A stretch of DNA of 64,000 bases from Schistocerca nitens. Lineage: Eukaryota > Arthropoda > Insecta > Orthoptera > Acrididae. Where the stretch lies: NCBI RefSeq assembly GCF_023898315.1, contig NC_064616.1, forward strand, positions 540,941,602 through 541,005,601. Reading direction: 5' to 3'. The notes below the pieces were generated by a model that worked only from the letters and a program-made list of their open reading frames with translations, did not search any database and was not told where the DNA came from. Each line of letters starts with the position of its first letter. The first letter of the stretch is position 1. The position numbers were made by a program, and so were the translations under genes. Of the stretch, positions 1 through 9,588 are shown piece after piece.

Positions 1-113
1 GCGCTCGGTCTGTGATCCTGATAGTGGCGACACGCGGGTCCGACATGTACTAATGGACCGCGGCCGATTTAAGCTACCACCTAGCAAGTGTGGTGTCTGG
101 CGGTGACACCACA
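1..113. repeat. Right end of LTR-like dispersed repeat (truncated by window edge)
   Basis: These bases match the last part of the 488-bp repeat at 19763-20250 with only a few differences, and both copies stop at the same base after the self-complementary end TGTGGTGTC..GACACCACA. The longer copy has TG..CA ends and a near-perfect 5-bp target duplication, so this is probably the end of the same LTR-type sequence. Its left part lies outside the window. Confidence 0.75.
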
Positions 114-450
114 GTTTCCATATACGTCTTCTGGGGTTTCACATTCTGGTGCCCCCAACCGTACCTAGTACTATGTGGCGACAAGTTACACTTTCCAAAT
201 ATCTTATAAGATGGCAACTCTGAAAATCAAACACTATTAATCTCCCTTCATATACAAATCCTTCGCCTACAAGTCACCAAGTCGCTTCGTCAACATCGCA
301 GTACATTTGAAAAACCTCACTGAATCATGCTCACCTAAGAGGAATAAGAACATTACAACAGTAATTTATCATCAAGAATTACCTTACGTCCAATGACTCG
401 CCACGCCAACACACCCGATACCTTTTTAGTCATCAAGAAACAAAAGCCAT
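114..450. other. No recognisable gene
   Basis: AT-moderate sequence between the LTR-like repeat and the first SINE. I see no long frame, no repeat shared with the rest of the window and no RNA gene. Confidence 0.5.
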
Positions 451-463
451 CTTACTGTAATAG

Positions 464-667
464 CCAGCCGCGGTGGTCTCGCGGTTCTAGGCGCGCAGTC
501 CGGAACCGTGCGACTGCTGTGGTCGCAGGTTCGAATCCTGCCTCGGGCATGGATGTGTGTGATGTCCTTAGGTTAGTTAGGTTTAAGTAGTTCTAAGTTC
601 TAGGGGACTGATGACCGCAGCAGTTGAGTCCCATAGTGCTCAGAGACATTTGAACCATTTTTTTTTT
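464..667 (+). mobile_element. tRNA-derived SINE (family I), full length, with TSD
   Basis: The head is tRNA-like, with a B box GGTTCGAATCC at 528-538 and an A-box-like stretch near 475-490, so transcription would be by RNA polymerase III from an internal promoter. The body includes a tract reading GTCCTTAGGTTAGTTAGG and ends TTTGAACCA plus a T run. It is flanked by a 13-bp target duplication (451-463 and 668-680, one mismatch). The same family recurs at 12953, 16722, 18917, 27618, 30539, 39434 and 48537. The head is not a functional tRNA gene, because the element continues well past the tRNA part and is bounded by target duplications. Confidence 0.93.
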
Positions 668-680
668 CTTACTGTAGTAG

Positions 681-873
681 GAAACGCTTCATCTGATCGT
701 CATAATCATTCAAATTCAGACGCTATAAAGCTGCACAACACTACTCTTTTCTGCTGAGAGGAACAAATAACTACATACATGTTGGGGAACGCTTTACAAC
801 TGATAGAAAATATACACTTTAATTTTAATCACACCAGAGTGAGTCAAAACATTGGAAAATATACACTGTAATT
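681..873. other. No gene; short imperfect duplication
   Basis: AT-rich spacer. The 22-bp stretch at 806-827 recurs with one difference at 855-876, a small local duplication. Nothing else is recognised. Confidence 0.5.
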
Positions 874-2990
874 TTACGAAACAGAAGCGACTGGGTTTAC
901 CGCGGGCACACCAATACTGTGGCCCTCCCTTAACAAATCTTCCCTAATATCGTCTCCCTTTATCAAATGCACATCAATATCATAAATAGCACCGGTCCTC
1001 ATTAAGTTTGACGCCAACCGAGCCAGCCAACAGTCATTGATCTCTTTGATTAGAGGCATTTGTCGGATTGTGCCGCGGGTTTGCGGGACGAATTTCAACA
1101 CCCACTGGCGGACCATCCGTACAGTTTACGGCACCCCTGTTGTTGCTTGTTCGATAATTATTCTGTGGTCGGTCACCACTACCGTTCCTAGGTCCGCTGT
1201 AATTGCGCCTAAATCTCTGCTCATTACCATATCTTCTAAACTCCCAGGGGTGTCTTTGATTTCCTCTAGGCGGATGATGACCATTGGCATAGTTCGTTCT
1301 GCCCGCGTTCCATGAGGAGTCACGACGAAGCCAACGCTCGCGCATTCTCTAACTCTCAGGCGACCCATTACGTCTGTATTGCCACCTGTCTACGGCTGCG
1401 GCTTCGCTTGCGCGGCCGCTGCTCGTAGGCGCTCTGACCGTAATTCTGCGTGGTGCCATTCACATCGCACTCAAGCTCTAAAAGGAAATTGCGAAAACCC
1501 TCTACGTCATCCTTAAATCGTCCTGCAAGGATAACGTGCCGCAACTGCATTGGAAACTTTCCCAGGCAAATACGAATAATTTCCTCAGGTCCATAAGGAT
1601 CGTCAAGATGGTCATTCGCCTGCAGCATGTGCTCGAACATCTGCACAGGGCTGGAGAATTTCGACCGGTTTAACTCTGGTAGCTTAATGAGTCCGTGTTT
1701 TACACGACTCTGCGCTGCCACTGACCAATAGATCGACAGGAAGTGTAGACGAAACTCCCCGACTGTGTAACAATTGCGTGCAATTGACCTCATCCGCGCC
1801 GCTGGCTCACCTTCGAGGTAGCCGCACATATACTCTATTTTGCGCGCACTGGGACACGTAGGAGGAAGGGAGAACTCGAACCGCTGTAACCAGGCCAGCG
1901 GGTGAATCCCCGTTGCCGAGTTACGGAAGACTTCAAACTTCCTCACCGTCAGAAAATGTTTAAAATGAAATTCGTGAGTTTCCCTTGGCGAACGTTCCTG
2001 GGGGTATCCGCACCGTTCCCACCTGGTACGAGTTCTGTGATCGTGACGATGATCAAATTCGCCATTGTTCCCGGAATCATCGTCGGAATAATGGCACTTT
2101 CTTTCATTTCTTTCAACTTCATGGGCCGTTAACCCTTTTAGGTGAAGTTTTAAACGGGCCATGCGCTCACATAGTCCTTCGGTGACCGCTCTTCGTTGTA
2201 TATTTATTTCACACTGTCCGCGCGGACATTTCGTTATCGACCGTATATCGTCCGCATCCACTGATGACGAGGTAATCGTTTCCCTAATACTGTCAGACTT
2301 ACGCGCAACTGCGTCTGAGATCCTGGATATTTCTTCTCGCATCTGTAGGTGGGCCGTGTCTTCTTGTGTTTGCATAAGCCCTTGCTCTCGCTGTAGTGCT
2401 ATTATCGCCTGGCTGAGGGTTTCTACCCGTGCACTAAGGTGGACCGGGCACTTAGCAGCAGTGTCCTCTTTCGGATTACAGGAGCCGCGTGGTCACTCTG
2501 GCATTGTTCTGCTAACGCGCGGAGATCCCTGGCGGAATTTTGTCCTACTCGGAACTCAAGAGCCGCTTGTTCACTCTGGCATTGTTCTGCTAGCATACGT
2601 TTATTCCCAGCGAACCTTTCTTCTTGCTCCATCACCTGCTTGCTAACGACTTGCTGCCCCTCTTCTAAGGCGGAGATGCGTTGGTCAATGATCGCCAGTT
2701 TCTCCCCAATACCCTGTACTACTTCACTACTCAATCTTTTATTTGCTTCCTCGACATCCCTTTTATTACTGTGTAGTAATTGCCGTAGCATAGTCTGTAA
2801 TGAATTTGCATCTATCGACTGATTCAAAAACACTGCCGCGGGCGCAGGATGGACAACACTTGTGTGTGCGTTTTCTGCGTTTCGTTCCTGGTCGGACTCG
2901 ACGTTTTGATCTCGTCCTTGTTCAGAGTTGTTGTCTGACTGGTTTTTCCGATCGCGTCTCCATCATAAGGATAGTTACTCCGTGCTCCAA
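874..2990 (-). pseudogene. Decayed gypsy-type gag (copy A)
   Basis: On the minus strand this reads as an N-terminal glutamine- and glutamate-rich, probably coiled-coil segment (about 2990-2420), a capsid-like segment (2375-1368) and an arginine- and asparagine-rich nucleocapsid-like tail (1345-1034). The capsid part holds FLTVRKFEVF, HPLAWLQRFEFSLP and MCGYLEGEPAARMRS. These align with FLSILKFQKF, HPKSWVTQF and MCGHIEGQAAEKMRG in copy D and with matching motifs in copy C. The tail ends in EIRPANP, the motif that precedes the protease in copy D. The three segments lie in different frames, so at least two frameshifts (near 2400 and 1360) have broken it. No protease or pol follows; the copy stops near 874. 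Assembling structural proteins of a Ty3/gypsy retrotransposon is the inferred original role. Confidence 0.8.
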
Positions 2991-4850
2991 AATACAAGGA
3001 TACTACCAAAGTCTCCTAATGGACTCACAGTACCCACAAGGCAGCCAAGATTTACTATATTACACCGATACACGACACAGGACAAGAATCAACCCACACT
3101 TGTAACACAATGGAATACTAAATCACAATGTCTATACAGTAATACATAAACAAAATAAAACATAGAAGAAAATGCACATCTATCTCCTAAATTCAAATAA
3201 ATTCTGTGTTGCAGAACGACAATATACCAATTAGCACATCCAACCGATAATAACTAATCCTCACTGCGCGTCAGAAGATCTCTGGTTTACCGAAATCCGT
3301 TAGCAGGGTAAACCATGTGTAACTAACCTGTTACTACGGGTTCTTACGTTATTATTGGGGATGGAAATACTTATTGCTCATGAAATTAACGTGAGAAGAT
3401 TAGGATCGCCACCGACTCTAACCATACAACTAACGAAAGGTTTGGTCGAGTAGGAAAATAAATTAATTTCATCACAGACCAAAAACTCACAAAAAAGCAT
3501 ACGTTGTGATGTCGCTCATAGGGGATACGATGTAATTGATAGTATTCCCCGTGCACTGTTCACGACAATCAAACATTTAAAATAAAATAGCACATGCAAG
3601 AACACTGTGCAGAAGATCAGCTCCCAGCAACACACCTGAAAATAAGACTTAATCTAAGGATTTGTCTTAAAATAAAGGGAAACTAATCACTGGACCTGTG
3701 CGTAAGGAAACGCGTTGGATGTTCTAACAGGAAAGCTACGAGGTGAGTGGCTTAGGTGCAAAAACGTAACCTCGGAATACAAGAGGAAATTGTGGATAAA
3801 ATCATTTATTTGTAAGACATGGATGTGAAGCATGTACACAATTCCTGATAACATTGCAGAAGAGCGTCGATACGTTCACTGCTATAATCTACACCTAAAA
3901 TCATTGGTGTGAATCATTCATACAACTACTGTTGCCTGATAACTGATCGCAGTAACTCGTGAAACGGTACGCGTTTCACAGAACACCTGCGTTCCCACGT
4001 GGTTTGTGGAGACACACTTTCTAGGTATAGTGCCCAAATTGCAACAATATCACATCACACAATCATGTTAACATTATCTAAAACAAACATGCGATCGGAC
4101 TGTTAGTGATGCCGGTAGCCCAACAAACTATAATGTTCTACCACGTGGTTGGCTCCCCACGGACGAAAGACACAAAGCTAGGAAAATTTACGAGAAGGAA
4201 AAGCTATAAACATCGAGAAAGATGAAAACTTATACAGGCACAGCTGAAGGCAAACAGACATTCATACAGAAGCGAGTGCTCACGTCTTTGTGTGGCGCTC
4301 TTCCGGTGGATCCAAGTCTGCTACAGAAATTTACTAAAAGAAAATTTGCCAAAGTTTTGCATTCCTTGCTGCGACTAGGCAAAGCAATCTTTCAGATTTG
4401 AAAAGCGAGTCCAAAAGCTAACAGGTCTCCTCTCGCCAAGTAACAGCGCGCCATGCGGTCAGTCTAACCACAGAGTAACATCTTTGTCTGTGGTCTAACT
4501 CACCCTTCTTCGACTGGAGCACAGCTGTGGACGCTTCACGTTTGAGCGGCGGACTGCCACCCTTTTTCCTCTCCGGCCTCCTCCACGCTCCGCGTGGACC
4601 GGAAAACCCAAAGATGCCATTTCTGCCACCAACTTAGCGCAGGTGGATTTCTCACAAGTAGCGCAAACCTCTTTGCCTACTTGACCACTACGAGAGTTGG
4701 CTATTCTGTACAACTGCTGCTGAATCTGTATGACTGTCGCAGACTTTCTGCAGCAGACTACGCCACCGTCTAGCAACGTGACACACAACGACATTCATTC
4801 AATCACACCACTATGAGTTATGACAAAACATAAACAAGGTAAGAAAGAGA
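2991..4850 (-). other. Leader, primer-binding-like site and probable LTR of copy A
   Basis: If copy A is organised like copy D, its leader and LTR should lie here on the minus strand. A TGGCGATCC sequence reading down from 3411 resembles the primer-binding sites of copy D (TGGCGACCC, 50745) and copy C (TGGCGGACC, 45955). The GC-rich stretch 4495-4794 has a 99-codon minus-strand frame that I do not recognise; it is more likely LTR sequence than a gene. I cannot place the LTR ends: no second LTR is present for comparison. Confidence 0.35.
3394..3411 (-). other. Candidate primer-binding site of copy A
   Basis: On the minus strand the site begins TGGCGATCC, where TGG would pair with the CCA end of a tRNA. 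It sits a few hundred bases upstream of the gag start, as in copies C and D. Assignment rests on similarity to those two sites. Confidence 0.4.
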
Positions 4851-4906
4851 AATACTAGTGAAAACGGGCCACCGGGCTAATGAAATGTGGCTACAGGACC
4901 CTTTCA

Positions 4907-4985
4907 AGGGTGGATGTAAATTCATTACCGATGTTCCGGACCTTTTGGGTTATAAAAGAAAACTACTTTTGTGGATAAAATAAGT
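4907..4985 (+). repeat. Short dispersed repeat, partner at 28637-28715
   Basis: Both segments run GGTGGATNTAAATTCATTAC and then, after a short variable part, TTATAAAAGAAA(A/G)CTAC followed by a GATAAAAT- or GAATAAAAT-like stretch. Similarity is roughly 80 percent by eye. Because the first copy lies just upstream of the hAT fossil it may be another part of the same hAT family, but I could not confirm a shared reading frame. Confidence 0.5.
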
Positions 4986-5124
4986 TTCAGCAGCGTCATT
5001 TCAGCACTTTTAAAACGTTGCTCTAATTATAGATGAAATAAATTTACGAAAATAACAATGAATGGAGATTTTGATGAATTTGTTACGATACTGCAATATT
5101 TGATCTTTATTTCACTGTTCTTCA

Positions 5125-5690
5125 ACTCCTGTTGCAATCAACGTTGAAAGTGCGCCTTCTGAAATTCAGTTGGATCTTTTCGCGTTTCAGTGCAGTCGCG
5201 TAATCATGGAAAGGCTTCGCTCTGCAAAAAATATTGAAATAATTTACACGGATCTCCCTTCAGAATAGTTCCCACAGTTGTTTCGAATAGCTGCTAAAGT
5301 CTGGAGTAAGTCTGGGAACATATATTTGTGTGAAAGTTTTTCTTCAACGATCAATTTGCCGTGGGGGTAGCAGCGAGGTCAGGGCGTCTTGTCACGGTCC
5401 GGGGGGCTCCCCCCGTCGGAGGTTCGAGTCCTCCCTCGGGCATTGGTGTGTGTGTGTGTCGTCCTCAGCGTGAGATAGTTTAAGTTAGATTAAACAGTGT
5501 GTAAGCTTAGGGACCGATCACCACCCCAGTTTGGTCCCATAAGACCTTACCAGATATTTCCAAATTTTCAATGATGAAATTAAAAAAATCGAAGCTTAGG
5601 AGTAGTCAATTGACATTCATCTGCCGGTGCAATGAGTTTAATGACCAGTAATCTCATCACAAACACGGAGATGCTAGTGGAAAAACAATT
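5125..5690 (+). pseudogene. hAT-type transposase fossil, C-terminal dimerisation region
   Basis: From about 5149 the plus strand reads VESAPSEIQLDLFAFQCS, then MERLRSAKNIEIIYTDLPSE, one stop, FPQLFRIAAKVWSKSGNIYL and CESFSS. This order (SAP..IQ.DL..QC, LP..FP.L...A, S.G..Y.CE..FS) is typical of the C-terminal domain of the hAT transposases that gave rise to ZBED/FAM200-like host proteins. A SINE (5358-5566) interrupts it. Coding-like sequence resumes afterwards with KSKLRSSQLT, the expected next motif. Stops and frame changes make it non-functional. The N-terminal half and the terminal inverted repeats are not recognisable here. Confidence 0.7.
5358..5566 (+). mobile_element. tRNA-derived SINE (family II)
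   Basis: The B box is GGTTCGAGTCC (about 5423-5433), followed by TCCCTCGGGCATTGGTGTG and a body with GTTTAAGTTAGATTAA and TTTGGTCCCATAAG. The body differs from family I but keeps the same design. Flanking sequences TTCAACGATCAATT (5343-5356) and TTCAATGATGAAATT (5567-5581) look like a diverged target duplication. The insertion splits a hAT fossil whose motifs continue on both sides, which independently confirms the boundaries. Confidence 0.85.
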
Positions 5691-5935
5691 AAAGACAATG
5701 ATAGAGTAATGAACATAGATCATTCTTTTTCGTTAGTAGTAGAACAGCTCTGAAGTTAACACTCCTCAGTAAGCCTACATGTATTTTGTTAACAGATATT
5801 TAGTAAAAATTGTCTTTACTCCTTATTACAATATGTCTGTGGTGGACTTTTAAGTGGGAAATTATGTCATCGAGAGTGACATTTTATTCACTTTTTCTTG
5901 ATTACCGCACAGCCACCCCTCTGACCTCTTCGACA
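5691..5935. other. No recognisable gene
   Basis: AT-rich spacer between the hAT fossil and the Tc1 element. Nothing is supported here. Confidence 0.5.
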
Positions 5936-5937
5936 TA

Positions 5938-7359
5938 CACTCCTGGAAATGGAAAAAAGAACACATTGACACCGGTGTGTCAGACCCACCATACTTGCTC
6001 CGGACACTGCGAGAGGGCTGTACAAGCAATGATCACACGCACGGCACAGCGGACACACCAGGAACCGCGGTGTTGGCCGTCGAATGGCGCTAGCTGCGCA
6101 GCATTTGTGCACCGCCGCCGTCAGTGTCAGCCAGTTTGCCGTGGCATACGGAGCTCCATCGCAGTCTTTAACACTGGTAGCATGCCGCGACAGCGTGGAC
6201 GTGAACCGTATGTGCAGTTGACGGACTTTGAGCGAGGGCGTATAGTGGGCATGCGGGAGGCCGGGTGGACGTACCGCCGAATTGCTCAACACGTGGGGCG
6301 TGAGGTGTCCACAGTACATCGATGTTGTCGCCAGTGGTCGGCGGAAGGTGCACGTGCCCGTCGACCTGGGACCGGACCGCAGCGACGCACGGATGCACGC
6401 CAAGACCGTAGGATCCTACGCAGTGCCGTAGGGGACCGCACCGCCACTTCCCAGCGAATTAGGGACACTGTTGCTCCTGGGGTATCGGCGAGGACTATTC
6501 GCAACCGTCTCCATGAAGCTGGGCTACGGTCCCGCACACCGTTAGGCCGTCTTCCGCTCACGCCCCAACATCGTGCAGCCCGCCTCCAGTGGTGTCGCGA
6601 CAGGCGTGAATGGAGGGACGAATGGAGACGTGTCGTCTTCAGCGATGAGAGGCGCTTCTGCCTTGGTGCCAATGATGGTCGTATGCGTGTTTGGCGCCGT
6701 GCAGGTGAGCGCCACAATCAGGACTGCATACGACCGAGGCACACAGGGCCAACACCCGGCATCATGGTGTGGGGAGCGATCTCCTACACTGGCCGTACAC
6801 CACTGGTGATCGTCGAGGGGACACTGAATAGTGCACGGTACATCCAAACCGTCATCGAACCCATCGTTCTACCATTCCTAGACCGGCAAGGGAACTTGCT
6901 GTTCCAACAGGACAATGCACGTCCGCATGTATCCCGTGCCACCCAACGTGCTCTAGAAGGTGTAAGTCAACTACCCTGGCCAGCAAGATCTCCGGATCTG
7001 TCCCCCATTGAGCATGTTTGGGACTGGATGAAGCGTCGTCTCACGCGGTCTGCACGTCCAGCACGAACGCTGGTCCAACTGAGGCGCCAGGTGGAAATGG
7101 CATGGCAAGCCGTTCCACAGGACTACATCCAGCATCTCTACGATCGTCTCCATGGGAGAATAGCAGCCTGCATTGCTGCGAAAGGTGGATATACACTGTA
7201 CTAGTGCCGACATTGTGCATGCTCTGTTGCCTGTGTCTATGTGTCTGTGGTTCTGTCAGTGTGATCATGTGATGTATCTGACCCCAGGAATGTGTCAATA
7301 AAGTTTCCCCTTCCTGGGACAATGAATTCACGGTGTTCTTATTTCAATTTCCAGGAGTG
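5938..7359 (+). mobile_element. Complete Tc1-like DNA transposon, copy 1
   Basis: The 1422-bp element starts CACTCCTGGAAATGGAAA and ends with the inverted form CAATTTCCAGGAGTG. The terminal inverted repeats match over 27 bp with two mismatches, and TA dinucleotides flank both ends (5936-5937, 7360-7361), the target duplication of the Tc1/mariner superfamily. The single gene is a transposase at 6182-7204. A polyadenylation-like AATAAA lies near 7299. A second copy in the same orientation at 40895-42315 differs at about 15 positions by hand count (about 1 percent), so both inserted recently. Confidence 0.95.
6182..7204 (+). CDS. Tc1-like transposase, intact frame (340 aa)
   Basis: This enzyme would cut and paste its own element by binding the inverted repeats and joining it to TA sites in the nucleus. 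I chose the ATG opening MPRQRGREPY, because the frame upstream is non-coding 5' sequence and copy 2 keeps the same ATG. Residues about 15-130 hold paired helix-turn-helix domains (RGRIVGMREAGWTYRRIAQH, then RTIRNRLHEAGLRSRTP). The catalytic domain follows: first Asp in FSDERRF, second Asp in FQQDNARPH, Glu in SPDLSPIEHVWD. By count only 32 residues separate the second Asp from the Glu, against 34 in standard Tc1. One oddity is FSDER where copy 2 and most relatives have FSDES, a Ser-to-Arg change beside the first catalytic Asp that could impair activity. The frame has no stop or frameshift. Confidence 0.93.
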   Translation: MPRQRGREPYVQLTDFERGRIVGMREAGWTYRRIAQHVGREVSTVHRCCRQWSAEGARARRPGTGPQRRTDARQDRRILRSAVGDRTATSQRIRDTVAPGVSARTIRNRLHEAGLRSRTPLGRLPLTPQHRAARLQWCRDRREWRDEWRRVVFSDERRFCLGANDGRMRVWRRAGERHNQDCIRPRHTGPTPGIMVWGAISYTGRTPLVIVEGTLNSARYIQTVIEPIVLPFLDRQGNLLFQQDNARPHVSRATQRALEGVSQLPWPARSPDLSPIEHVWDWMKRRLTRSARPARTLVQLRRQVEMAWQAVPQDYIQHLYDRLHGRIAACIAAKGGYTLY

Positions 7360-7361
7360 TA

Positions 7362-7933
7362 TTTTATTCTGACCTGAACGACAGAATTTGGAACGATTCG
7401 TACTGTTTGTAATTGCTTTCAGCCCTTGCAGACGGCATTACGAATAGAAAATCATTATTGTTTGTTTTCTTTCTTTATTTCCGTGTTGTACCTGTATTGA
7501 ACTGCGAAGGATCACCTGTTTTTTCACCGCGTGCTGGTGTGTATCTATCTTTAGTTGTTTTAATGCAGGTGGAAGGACACGTTGGTGCTTAGTAGAAGGT
7601 GGGACACGAAGGACCAGCTGGTCGCACAGGGGGGAAAAATCAAAATTCAAATTTCACTCGCTGACACTGATAGGAAAACAACATGGCTGTTTTACTTGCA
7701 AAGACTTATATGACGAGGTGGCACATAAAAACACACTCACTAGCATTGTTTCGTTAGCTTCTCTTCTCTGCAGAATTTTTATGAGCTAACCGTCATTAAT
7801 TTTTCATTCGATGGCAGTTTTGTGTAACACAAGATAGGGAGGCTACACTTTCGAAAATACTATCACGTGTTATATTGTGTCGTAAGTATTATTGCATTGC
7901 ACTTTAAGAATAACTACAACACTAAGAAAACTA
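7362..7933. other. No recognisable gene
   Basis: Unassigned sequence between the Tc1 element and a possible repeat. No coding signal is supported. Confidence 0.5.
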
Positions 7934-8480
7934 ACGTGTGTAAGTAGGCTGTTTAGGTTTTTTTATTGGTAACGCCACCTCTGTATGAAAATCACTGGCT
8001 GTGCTGTGTGCAGCCTGTGGCTGTTTTGCATTGTTGTAATACTCGCCATTGTAGTGTTAGGCAGCTGGCTGTGAACAGCGCGTAGCGTTGCGCAGTTGGA
8101 GGTGAGCCGCCAGCAGTGGTGGATGTGGGGAGAGAGATGGCGGAGTTTTGTAATTTGCAATGAACTGCTATATATATGATGATATCAAGGTAAATACATT
8201 CTTTGTTCCCTATTAATATCTTTCATTTGCTAACTATCCCTATCAGTAGTTAGTGCCTTCCATAGTTAGAATCTTTTATTTAGCTGGCAGTAGTGGCGCT
8301 TGCTGTATTGCAGTAGCATGAGCAGCGAAGATTTTTGTGAGGTAAGTGATTTGTGAAAGGTATAGTTTAATGTTAGTCAGGGCCATTCTTTTGTAGGGAA
8401 TTTTGAAAGTCAGATTGCGTTGCGCTATAAATATTGTGTGTCAGTTTAAGCACAGTCTGGTATAAATAGTTCGAAGGGGA
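7934..8480 (+). repeat. Possible independent repeat upstream of the LINE
   Basis: The stretch from GTGTAAGTAGGCTGTTTAGG to about 8480 resembles a sequence I associate with abundant grasshopper repeats. There is no second copy in this window to prove it. It could equally be the 5' untranslated region of the LINE that follows. ACGTGT flanks both sides (near 7932 and 8488), a possible but weak target duplication. Confidence 0.35.
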
Positions 8481-8691
8481 AGTTTCACGTGTCTCAAACG
8501 CGGGAGTCAGCTGTCGATCGTGTATTTTCGGAAGTTTTCGGCTTTTTTCGGGCAGCCTCACGGGCAGCTCACGCACCCGGCCCTGTGTTAGGAGAACCTA
8601 ACATCGGAGAAGGTCTACGACTGTAGCCTACGCCCAGACCACGCCCTGTCCCGCCTACATTATAGGGTGGCGAATAAGGACATCTCATTGC

Positions 8692-9588
8692 TTGAGACAC
8701 TTGCCTCCGTCCGTCTGCCTAGTCGGTGCCAGAGTGTCCGCGGTCAGCCGTCTTCAGGCTGCTGCCTCGGAGTGTAGCGGCAGTGGGGAGTCTGGTGCGT
8801 CGCAAGGTACACCCCCGGTGTTACATTCTTCACCCACTGTCCCTGCTGTCAAGACATCTTCGCGGGTACCGGGCGCGGTTGGGCCACCCTCTCCCCAAGG
8901 GGAGTGGCGGGTTCAGCGGCGTTCGCGGCGCACGAGGCGGAGGGTAAATGTGGAGGCTGGCCGTGTGGCATCGCCCGCTCTGCCTGTGAGTGGACATGTG
9001 GCTGCTCCTTCAGCAAGGTCCGAGCAGGCACACGGTAGGAGGGGTTTATTAGTTATTGGGAGCTCCAACGTTAGGCGGGTGATGGAGCCGCTTAGGGAAA
9101 TAGCGGAAAGGTCGGGGAAGAAGGCCAGTGTTCACTCTGTCTGCTTGCCGGGTGGTCTCATTCGAGATGTGGAGGAGGCCCTACCGGCGGCGATAGAGAG
9201 CACTGGGTGCACCCGACTGCATATTGTTGCTCATGTCGGCACCAATGACTCCTGCCGTCTGGGTTCAGAGGTCATCCTCAGTTCGTACAGGCGGTTGGCG
9301 GAATTGGTGAAGGCGGAAAGCCTCGCTCGCGGGGTGGAATCAGAGCTAACTATTTGTAGTATCGTTCCCAGAACCGATCGCGGTCCTCTGGTTTGCAGCC
9401 GAGTGGAAAGCTTAAACCAGAGGCTCAGACGATTCTGCGGAGATCTGGGGTGCAAATTTCTCGACCTCCGCTATCGGGTGGAGAAATGTAGGGTCCCCCT
9501 GAATAGGTCAGGCGTGCACTACACGCCGGAAGCGGCTACAATGGTAGCGGAGTACGTGTGGAGTGTACATGGGGGTTTTTTAGGTTAG
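8692..9588 (+). pseudogene. LINE ORF1 with SGNH/GDSL-esterase-like domain
   Basis: The frame is open from at least 8692, but the true start is unclear because no ATG opens it there. An arginine- and serine-rich N-terminal half (RRSRRTRRR near residue 80) could bind RNA. The C-terminal half has the SGNH-hydrolase layout: block I LLVIGSSNVRR, block III VGTNDS and a block V-like SGVHYTPEA containing the His. Esterase domains of this kind are known from ORF1 proteins of CR1/L2-type LINEs, where they are thought to assist RNP or membrane interaction. No substrate can be inferred. It ends 31 bases into the ORF2 frame. I list it as a pseudogene because its element is dead and its start is missing, although the frame itself is open. 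Confidence 0.75.

Noticed and set aside
464..545. tRNA gene suggested by the GGTTCGAATCC B box and tRNA-like arms (same at other SINE sites)
   Set aside because: Each lies in a longer SINE with a constant non-tRNA body and, at most sites, target duplications; no proper acceptor stem or tRNA 3' end.
4495..4794. 99-codon minus-strand frame in GC-rich sequence
   Set aside because: No known domain, and its position fits the LTR of gypsy copy A. GC-rich LTRs often give chance frames.
6286..6717. Long Arg/Ser-rich minus-strand frames over the Tc1 transposase (also at 41288-41674)
   Set aside because: Antisense shadows of the GC-rich transposase gene.
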